From: an uncultured Blastococcus sp.
Lineage (GTDB): Bacteria; Actinomycetota; Actinomycetes; Mycobacteriales; Antricoccaceae
Direction: 5' to 3'
Length of the DNA stretch: 11,074 nucleotides
Assembly (NCBI GenBank): GCA_946221975.1
Contig: CAMIGT010000014.1
Location: 1 to 11,074 of the forward strand
The notes under the pieces were generated by a model. That model had not been told where the DNA came from, did no database searches, and was given only the letters and a program-made list of their open reading frames with translations. Below, one piece after another: positions 6,064 through 11,074 of the stretch. Numbering within the stretch: the stretch's first letter is position 1; each line of letters starts with the position of its first letter. Position numbers and translations under genes: made by a program.

Positions 6064-6069
6064 TACCGT
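6064..6069 (+). promoter_or_regulatory. -10 box for apparent leaderless transcription of the decarboxylase
   Basis: TACCGT is followed by exactly six bases and then the ATG at 6076, while no Shine-Dalgarno sequence is present near the start. This is the usual geometry of leaderless actinobacterial genes, with +1 at the A of ATG. Confidence 0.5.
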
Positions 6070-6075
6070 TGCGGC

Positions 6076-7548
6076 ATGGACGAATCCCCGTCGCAGCACA
6101 TGAGCCCCGACGAGTTCCGCCGGCACGGCCACCGCGTCATCGACTGGATCGCCGACTACTGGAGCTCGCTCGATGACAGTCCGGTGCTCTCGCAGGTCGC
6201 TCCGGGCTCTGTGCGCGACGCGCTGCCGTCGGCCGCGCCGTCGTCGGGCGAGCCGTTCGACGCGCTGCTCGCGGACCTCGACTCGGTCGTGCTGCCGGGA
6301 ATCACGCACTGGCAACATCCGCGCTTCTTTGCCTACTTCCCAGCGAATTCTTCCCCGGCCGCCGTACTCGCCGACCTAGTCTCCAGCGGGCTCGGCGCGC
6401 AGGGGATGATCTGGTCGACCTCGCCCGCTGTCACCGAGCTCGAGCAGGTTGTGCTCGACTGGTTCGCCGAGCTGCTCGGGCTGGGGTCGTCGTTCACGCA
6501 TGCGGCGGGGACGGGCGGCGGGGTCATCGAGGACACCGCCTCGACGGCGACGATGACCGCCGTCCTCGCTGCGCTCCACGTCGCGAGTGGCGGTACGGCG
6601 CGCGATGTCGGACTGCAGGACGGGCGAAAATACGCCGTATATGCCTCATCTCAGGCTCACTCGTCGCTGGTGAAGGCCGCGATGATGACCGGGATCGGCG
6701 AGCACAACGTGCGGCTGATCGACGTCGATCCAGCCACCCAGGCGATGCTGCCCGACGCGCTCGACGCCGCGATCCGCGCCGACCTCGACGCGGGAGTCAT
6801 CCCGACGATGGTGGCCTCTGCGGTCGGTACGACGTCGACCGGAGCAATCGATCCCACGCGCGAGATCGCGAAGATCGCCGCTATGCATGGGATCTGGTTG
6901 CATGTCGATGCCGCGTGGGCTGGGGTCGCAGCGGTCTGTCCGGAGCACCGCGGCGTACTCGACGGCGTTGCCGAGTACGCCGATTCTGTCGTTGTCAATC
7001 CGCACAAGTGGCTGCTGACCACGTTCGACTGCTCGACGTTCTGGGTGCGGGACCGCGCCGCGCTGACCGGCGCGTTGTCGATCCTGCCGGAGTATCTGCG
7101 TAACGCCGCGACCGAGTCCGGGGAGGTTGTCGACTACCGCGACTGGCATCCGCAGCTCGGACGACGCTTCCGCGCGCTGAAGCTGTGGAGCGTGCTGCGC
7201 ACGTACGGGGTCGAGGGCCTGCGCGCACACATCCGCAGCGGCGTCGCGCTCGCGGAGCGGTTCGAGGCGCTGGTGCGCGCCGACCCGCGGTTTACCGTCG
7301 TCGTGCCCCGCTCTCTTGCGCTCGTCACCTTTGCCGTGGGCGACGATGCGCAGACGATGGCCGTGATGGATGAGGTCAACCGCAGTGGTACGGCGTACCT
7401 CACCCACACGAAGGTGAACGGGCGCGCTGCGATGCGCTTCGCGGCCGGCGGCATCTGGACCCGCCCCGAAGACGTCGACATCACGTGGCGCGCGATCTCA
7501 GCCGCTGCGCCCCACGGTGGCCGAGGAACGCCGCCTACTGGTGATTGA
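6076..7548 (+). CDS. PLP-dependent aromatic-L-amino-acid-type decarboxylase (group II)
   Basis: Cytoplasmic PLP enzyme of 490 residues, the usual length for the aromatic amino acid decarboxylase family (DOPA, tryptophan, tyrosine and phenylalanine decarboxylases, making the corresponding amines and CO2). The substrate-entrance block HWQHPRFFAYFPANSS, then SPAVTELE, is almost diagnostic. H195 (in SSQAHSS) is the ring-stacking histidine. D278 (in HVDAAWAG) contacts the pyridine nitrogen, and K311 in VVNPHKWLL is the PLP lysine. Y340 in LPEYLRNAA corresponds to the catalytic-loop tyrosine (Y332 of animal DOPA decarboxylase), and DYRDW with LGRRFRALKLW follows. All catalytic residues are therefore present. 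Substrate choice is not readable. The gene starts 17 bases after the LCP gene and probably has its own leaderless promoter. It runs convergent with tesB. No amine transporter or oxidase is nearby. Confidence 0.93.
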   Translation: MDESPSQHMSPDEFRRHGHRVIDWIADYWSSLDDSPVLSQVAPGSVRDALPSAAPSSGEPFDALLADLDSVVLPGITHWQHPRFFAYFPANSSPAAVLADLVSSGLGAQGMIWSTSPAVTELEQVVLDWFAELLGLGSSFTHAAGTGGGVIEDTASTATMTAVLAALHVASGGTARDVGLQDGRKYAVYASSQAHSSLVKAAMMTGIGEHNVRLIDVDPATQAMLPDALDAAIRADLDAGVIPTMVASAVGTTSTGAIDPTREIAKIAAMHGIWLHVDAAWAGVAAVCPEHRGVLDGVAEYADSVVVNPHKWLLTTFDCSTFWVRDRAALTGALSILPEYLRNAATESGEVVDYRDWHPQLGRRFRALKLWSVLRTYGVEGLRAHIRSGVALAERFEALVRADPRFTVVVPRSLALVTFAVGDDAQTMAVMDEVNRSGTAYLTHTKVNGRAAMRFAAGGIWTRPEDVDITWRAISAAAPHGGRGTPPTGD

Positions 7549-7606
7549 GCAGGGCGAGGAACGAGCCCGTCCGTCGAAATCACCTAGCTATATCGGCGAT
7601 CTTTCG

Positions 7607-8518
7607 TTAAGCGGGCGGCGTACGCAGCAGACCTTCCTGCGCGGTCGACGCGATCAACTGGCCGTCGTGTGACCAGAACTTCCCGATTCCGAACCCTCGC
7701 GCGTTGCTCGCCGTCGTGGAGGTGGACTGGTAGAGGAACCACTCGTCGGCACGGAACGGGCGGTGAAACCAGACCGCATGGTCCAGGCTCGCGCCCTGCA
7801 CGTTGTCGCGCATCCAGGACAGACCGTGCCGGCTGAGCGACGCGTCGAGCAGCGTCATATCGCTGGCATACGTGAGCACGCAGACGTGCAGGAACCGGTC
7901 GTCGGGCAGCTCGCCGTCGGCTTTCATCCACAGCAGGTTGAACTCTTCATCGGTGTTTGTCTGGCGCTCCCACGGCGGGGTGGAGATGTAGCGGATATCG
8001 ACCGGTCGCGGCAGCTCGATCCCGCGGCGGTCAGCCCCACTCATCGTCTTCATGCGCTCGGACTGACGCGGCAGCGAGTCGGGATCCGGGACCTGCGGCA
8101 TGGGTTCCTGATGCGCGAAGCTGCCGTCCTCGGGGAGGGTGAAGGACGCCGAGAGCGTGAAGATCGTCTTGCCGTGCTGGATCGCATCGACCCGCCGGGT
8201 CGAGAAGCTGCGACCGTCGCGTACCCGGTCGACGAGGTAGATGATCGGGATCGTCGGATCGCCGGGGCGCAGGAAGTAGGAGTGCAGCGAGTGCACCTGC
8301 CACTGGTCTTCCAGCGTGCGTCCGGCGGCGACGAGCGCCTGACCGGCCACCTGGCCGCCGAAGACGCGCTGATGAGTCACGGCGGGGCTCAGGCCGCGGA
8401 AGAGGTTTTCTTCCAGCTTCTCCAGATCGAGCAGCTTGACGAGCATGTCGACGGCGAGCTGGCCCTCCTGCCCCGGCTCGGCGGCATGGCGCAGCTCGGA
8501 CAGTTCACGTTCGGTCAT
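7607..8518 (-). CDS. tesB: Acyl-CoA thioesterase II (TesB family)
   Basis: Cytoplasmic hydrolase of acyl-CoA to free fatty acid and CoA. It has 303 residues, close to the E. coli TesB length, with two hot-dog folds in tandem. The N-terminal half shows VFGGQVAGQALVAAGRT and LHSYFLRPGD; the C-terminal half shows YASDMTLLDASL, LDHAVWFHRPFRADEW and ASTAQEGLLR. The catalytic set aligns with E. coli TesB at a constant offset of 16: D220 for D204, S244 for T228 and Q294 for Q278. The Thr-to-Ser change is conservative. The start is ATG at 8518, with GGAG 9 bases upstream. The gene lies 60 bases downstream of pyk on the same strand; a TAACGT box in that gap (8547-8552) could serve as its own -10. Which acyl chains it prefers is unknown. 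Confidence 0.95.
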   Translation of the reverse strand: MTERELSELRHAAEPGQEGQLAVDMLVKLLDLEKLEENLFRGLSPAVTHQRVFGGQVAGQALVAAGRTLEDQWQVHSLHSYFLRPGDPTIPIIYLVDRVRDGRSFSTRRVDAIQHGKTIFTLSASFTLPEDGSFAHQEPMPQVPDPDSLPRQSERMKTMSGADRRGIELPRPVDIRYISTPPWERQTNTDEEFNLLWMKADGELPDDRFLHVCVLTYASDMTLLDASLSRHGLSWMRDNVQGASLDHAVWFHRPFRADEWFLYQSTSTTASNARGFGIGKFWSHDGQLIASTAQEGLLRTPPA

Positions 8519-8546
8519 TCACTCACTCCTACAGATCGGCTACCCA

Positions 8547-8552
8547 GACGTT
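8547..8552 (-). promoter_or_regulatory. Candidate -10 box for tesB
   Basis: TAACGT on the minus strand, about 29 bases before the tesB ATG, fits TANNNT. The pyk-tesB gap of 60 bases would also allow co-transcription. Confidence 0.3.
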
Positions 8553-8559
8553 AGCCGCC

Positions 8560-8584
8560 GCCGATCAGTCAGGGCCGATCAGTC
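8560..8584. repeat. Short direct repeat at the pyk stop codon
   Basis: GCCGATCAGTC occurs at 8560-8570 and again at 8574-8584, separated by three bases. The second copy contains the pyk stop (TGA at 8581-8579). It is probably a chance duplication of the gene end. Confidence 0.5.
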
Positions 8585-9991
8585 CTCGCCGATTCGGTGG
8601 ATGCGGATTAAGTTCGTGGTGCCCGACGTACCCGGCGGGCTGCCGGCGACCATCACGACGCGGTCGACGTGATCGCGCATCCCGAGTTGGCGCAGCGAGT
8701 GGTCGACCTGGCTGATCATCTCGTCGGTGTGCTCGACCGGGTCGACCCGGAAGCTGCGCACGCCCCAGCTGAGCGTGAGCTGGTTGATCACCTTCTCGAA
8801 TGGGGTGAAGGCGATCAGCGGTGTTGTCGGGTGCAGGCGCGCGAGCCGGCGTACTGTGTCTCCGCTGCTGGTGAACGCGGCGATCGCGTCGGCGTTCAAC
8901 GCCTCGGCAACGTCCTTGGCCGACCGGGCGATGACGCCGGGAGTCGTCCGCGGTTTGGTGCGGATCTCCGGGACCTGCACGCCTCCGGCCTCGACCGACT
9001 CGATGATGCGGGCCATCGTGGCGACCGCCTGGCGTGGGTACTGCCCGACGCTCGTCTCGCCCGACAGCATCACCGCGTCGGCACCGTCGAGTACGGCGTT
9101 CGCGACATCCGAGGCCTCGGCACGCGTCGGGCGCGAGTGGGTGATCATCGACTCCAGCATCTGGGTCGCCACGATGACCGGCTTGGCCTTCTCACGGGCG
9201 ATCTGGATGGCGCGCTTCTGCACCATCGGGACCTCTTCGAGGGGCAGCTCGACGCCGAGGTCGCCGCGGGCGACCATGATGCCGTCGAACGCATCGACGA
9301 TGTGCGAGAGTCGCTCGACCGCTTCGGGCTTCTCCAGCTTGGCGATGACCGGGACGAGGATGCCCTCCTCCTTCATGATCGCCCGCACGCGCTCGACGTC
9401 GTCGGGCTGGCGCACGAACGACAACGCGACGAAGTCGACCCCGAGCTGCAGAGCAAACCGCAGGTCGGCGGCGTCCTTCTCGCTCAGTGCGGGGACGCTC
9501 ACGTTGACGCCGGGCAGCGACAGGCCCTTGTGGTCTGATACCCGCCCGCCTTCGGTGACCTCGACGTACACGTCGTTGTCGACGATCTGCGTGACCTGCA
9601 CCGCGACGTTGCCGTCGTCGATGAGCAGCCGGTCGCCCACCTCGCAGTCTTTGGCGAGTTCGGAGTACGTCGTACCAATCCGATGAGGCTGGTCGGCGTC
9701 CTCGTCGGTGGAGATGATCACGCGGTCGCCGGCGGCCCACATCACCGCTCCGTCGGCGAACTTGCCGAGGCGGATCTTCGGACCCTGCAGATCGGCCAGG
9801 ATACCGACGTGCCGGCCGGTCGCGGCCGCGGCCGCGCGGACGTTGTCGTAGTTGCGTCGGTGGTCCTCGTGCGTGCCGTGGCTGAAGTTCATCCGGGCTA
9901 CGTTCATGCCGGCCTCGACGAGGCCGGTGATCTGTTCGAGGCTGGAGCTAGCTGGGCCGAGGGTGCAAACAATCTTTGCGCGACGCTTCAC
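8579..9991 (-). CDS. pyk: Pyruvate kinase
   Basis: Last enzyme of glycolysis: phosphoenolpyruvate + ADP to pyruvate + ATP, in the cytoplasm. From the GTG at 9991 it has 470 residues, a normal bacterial length. Landmarks in order: RRAKIVCTLGPAS at the start, MNFSHG at about 34-39, the B domain at about 70-165, K218 in IAKLEKPE (K220 of E. coli PykF), MVARGDLGVE for metal and PEP binding, and MLESMITHSRPTRAE, then SGETSVG. A C-terminal regulatory domain ends with SPPGTSGTTN. The frame is open to a GTG at 10021, but I prefer 9991: the protein then begins as family members do, and a TACTCT box stands exactly six bases upstream, as in leaderless genes. tesB follows on the same strand. Effector type cannot be told. 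Confidence 0.97.
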   Translation of the reverse strand: MKRRAKIVCTLGPASSSLEQITGLVEAGMNVARMNFSHGTHEDHRRNYDNVRAAAAATGRHVGILADLQGPKIRLGKFADGAVMWAAGDRVIISTDEDADQPHRIGTTYSELAKDCEVGDRLLIDDGNVAVQVTQIVDNDVYVEVTEGGRVSDHKGLSLPGVNVSVPALSEKDAADLRFALQLGVDFVALSFVRQPDDVERVRAIMKEEGILVPVIAKLEKPEAVERLSHIVDAFDGIMVARGDLGVELPLEEVPMVQKRAIQIAREKAKPVIVATQMLESMITHSRPTRAEASDVANAVLDGADAVMLSGETSVGQYPRQAVATMARIIESVEAGGVQVPEIRTKPRTTPGVIARSAKDVAEALNADAIAAFTSSGDTVRRLARLHPTTPLIAFTPFEKVINQLTLSWGVRSFRVDPVEHTDEMISQVDHSLRQLGMRDHVDRVVMVAGSPPGTSGTTNLIRIHRIGED

Positions 9992-9997
9992 CGTTCC

Positions 9998-10003
9998 AGA
10001 GTA
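9998..10003 (-). promoter_or_regulatory. -10 box for apparent leaderless transcription of pyk
   Basis: TACTCT on the minus strand is followed by six bases and the GTG at 9991. A -35-like CCGACA lies at 10028-10023 with a 19-base spacer. The same box-to-start geometry is seen at the decarboxylase gene. Confidence 0.5.
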
Positions 10004-10092
10004 GTGAGCCGCCGCGATCACGTGTCGGATGGGCGCGCGAGTTCACGCGGTGTTCAGCAGGCGGGTCGGCAGGAGATCGCAAAGGCGCAGGT

Positions 10093-10193
10093 CTAGGGAA
10101 CTACTGATCTTCTCGTGAGTGTCGAGCGTGCGCTCACCCAGAATGGAGCGGTGCCTGCGCACAACCCGTGCCAATTGATCAGTACTGCCCTAG
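10093..10193. repeat. 17-base imperfect inverted repeat enclosing 67 bases
   Basis: CTAGGGAACTACTGATC at 10093-10109 and GATCAGTACTGCCCTAG at 10177-10193 match in 15 of 17 positions when one is reversed and complemented. The right arm includes the stop codon of the 57-residue gene. The inner 67 bases show two smaller stems (GTGAG/CTCAC at 10116-10136 and GTGC/GCAC at 10151-10162). It lies between the lgt unit and pyk, where a terminator is expected, but is larger than a usual one. No target duplication was recognised. Confidence 0.5.
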
Positions 10194-10363
10194 GCGTCGG
10201 GATTCTTCTCGCGGCGTACTTCCTTGCGATACGAGCGGTATTTGTCGATGAGCGGGCCAAACGCCATACCGACCGCGATCCCGACCCCGAGCCAGGCCGC
10301 GTTGTCGGTCGCGGCCATGATGCCGGCGCCGAGGGCAGTACCGATCACCAGCCCGACGAGCAT
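10190..10363 (-). CDS. Small glycine-rich membrane protein (57 aa), coupled to lgt
   Basis: A 57-codon frame beginning with the ATG at 10363, directly abutting the lgt stop (TAG at 10366-10364, so the junction reads TAGATG). The protein starts MLVGLVIGTALGAGIMAA, a glycine-spaced hydrophobic helix. It continues with AAWLGVGIAVGMAFGPLI, a second glycine-spaced helix, and ends in a basic, charged tail, KYRSYRKEVRREKNPDA. It looks like a two-helix hairpin with glycine-zipper spacing and the tail in the cytoplasm. I do not recognise a function. The stop-start junction argues for translational coupling to Lgt and for a real gene, as does the clean hydrophobic pattern; AAGG lies upstream at a long spacing. 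The function could be unrelated to lipoproteins. Confidence 0.72.
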   Translation of the reverse strand: MLVGLVIGTALGAGIMAATDNAAWLGVGIAVGMAFGPLIDKYRSYRKEVRREKNPDA

Positions 10364-11074
10364 CTAGTCGGTGGCCTTGCCGCGTTCGGTCGTCGCGTCC
10401 TCGCCCGCTTTGCTCGGATCGCTGGAATTAACGCTCGGATCGGCGCGATCAACGCTCGGATCGGCGCGATCAACGCTCGGATCGGCGGGATTATCGCTCG
10501 GATCGGCGGGGGTGGCGGCGTCGCGGGCGAGACGCTCGTCGGTGTACGGCGAGGCTTCGCGCCCGCCCTTGACCACGATCAGGTAGGCGACAGCGGCAAG
10601 CCCCACAAGCAACGAGGTCCATACGTTGACGCGCTGGCCGAGAATCAGCTCGGCCTCATCGGTGCGCATCTGCTCGATGAAGAACCGACCGAGGCAGTAG
10701 AGGGCGACGTACGCCGCAAACAGCCGCCCGCGACCCATCCGGAACTTGCGATCCAGCCAGAGCAAGGTGACGCCGACGAGGACGTTCCAGATCATCTCGT
10801 AGAGGAACGTCGGCTGGAAGGTGCCGACCAGCAGCGGCTGCCCGTCCGCACCGGTGACGGCGCGCCCGTCCGCACCCATCTCGTAGATCTTCAGCCCGAG
10901 GAACGAGTCATCCGGTCCGCCGTACAGCTCGTTGTTGAACCAGTTGCCGAGGCGCCCAACCGCCTGGGCGAAGATCAGCCCGGGTGCCAGCGCATCGGCG
11001 AGCGAGCTCATCCGCAGACCCATCCGGCGCGCACCGATCCACGCGCCTAGTGCGCCGAACGCGATCGCGCCCCG
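10364..11074 (-). CDS. lgt: Prolipoprotein diacylglyceryl transferase (5' end beyond the window)
   Basis: Membrane enzyme that moves diacylglycerol from phosphatidylglycerol onto the lipobox cysteine of prolipoproteins, the first step of lipoprotein maturation. The frame is open through the right edge, giving the last 236 residues; the N-terminal helices and the His-Gly-Gly region are missing. Visible Lgt landmarks are ADALAPGLIFAQAVGRLGNW followed by FNNELYGG, and QPTFLYEMIWN. Conserved YVALYCLGRFFIEQMRTD follows, then a last helix near VWTSLLVGLAAVAYLIVV. A hydrophilic tail of about 65 residues follows, with a heptapeptide repeat (ADPSVDR and variants) encoded by the 21-base repeat at 10412-10504. 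Its stop abuts the ATG of the small membrane protein. The ATG at 11023 is internal to the gene and is not the start. Confidence 0.96.
   Translation of the reverse strand, partial: RGAIAFGALGAWIGARRMGLRMSSLADALAPGLIFAQAVGRLGNWFNNELYGGPDDSFLGLKIYEMGADGRAVTGADGQPLLVGTFQPTFLYEMIWNVLVGVTLLWLDRKFRMGRGRLFAAYVALYCLGRFFIEQMRTDEAELILGQRVNVWTSLLVGLAAVAYLIVVKGGREASPYTDERLARDAATPADPSDNPADPSVDRADPSVDRADPSVNSSDPSKAGEDATTERGKATD
10412..10504 (-). repeat. 21-base tandem repeat encoding the Lgt C-terminal tail
   Basis: The core GCTCGGATC (plus strand) recurs at 10412, 10433, 10454, 10475 and 10496, exactly every 21 bases. The two central units, AACGCTCGGATCGGCGCGATC, are identical. On the coding strand each unit gives seven residues of the type ADPSVDR. 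The period is a multiple of three, so gain or loss of units keeps lgt in frame. Confidence 0.9.

Noticed and set aside
7522..7563. CGAGGAACG direct repeat at the end of the decarboxylase gene
   Set aside because: Nine bases, two copies, no accompanying structure; most likely chance.
7549..7606. Bidirectional terminator between the convergent decarboxylase and tesB genes
   Set aside because: Expected by gene orientation, but I find no convincing stem-loop in these 58 bases.
10412..10504. CRISPR-like array
   Set aside because: Units are 21 bases with no unique spacers, and they are coding and in frame within lgt.
10115..11050. 311-codon plus-strand frame with ARIGAIN repeats
   Set aside because: The repeats are the reverse reading of the 21-base units in lgt; Lgt motifs on the minus strand are decisive.

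Overview
The window is high-GC DNA that I assign to an actinobacterium (Actinomycetota). The grounds are an ANTAR response regulator of the PdtaR type, an LCP-family cell-wall ligase with a Pro/Tyr-rich cytoplasmic N-terminus, apparently leaderless genes with TANNNT boxes, a tRNA gene without an encoded CCA, and gene content (lgt, pyk, tesB, pdtaR) that, as I recall it, recurs in the same neighbourhood in Mycobacterium and, with a branched-chain amino acid transporter, in Streptomyces. I cannot name the genus.

Layout from left to right. (1) 1-3713, minus strand: a branched-chain amino acid or amide ABC transporter operon. It is read as lipoprotein binding protein, then LivH permease, then LivM permease. 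LivM runs off the left edge and the ATPase genes are presumably beyond it. A strong hairpin separates the binding protein gene from livH, and the binding-protein leader carries two tandem hairpins, the second covering the ribosome binding site. (2) 3903-4514, minus strand: PdtaR-like RNA-binding response regulator. (3) 4583-4655, plus strand: a short tRNA gene, divergent from pdtaR, whose loop reads as anticodon CAA (Leu) but which has a class I five-base variable region. This is the oddest object in the window. (4) 4853-7548, plus strand: an LCP-family membrane enzyme followed by an aromatic-amino-acid-type PLP decarboxylase. (5) 7607-10021, minus strand: TesB acyl-CoA thioesterase II and, upstream of it, pyruvate kinase. 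(6) 10190-11074, minus strand: the 3' two thirds of lgt (prolipoprotein diacylglyceryl transferase), with a heptapeptide-repeat tail, followed with no gap by a 57-residue glycine-rich membrane protein.

Most of this is housekeeping: nutrient uptake, glycolysis, lipoprotein maturation and cell-wall assembly. The Lgt at the right is the enzyme class that would lipidate the binding protein at the left. I see no mobile element, CRISPR array or defence system. The less ordinary signals are the class I tRNA with a CAA anticodon, the two-hairpin leader of the transporter operon next to an RNA-binding regulator, a 17-nt inverted repeat around 10093-10193, the Lgt tail repeats, and the TAG|ATG-coupled small membrane protein.
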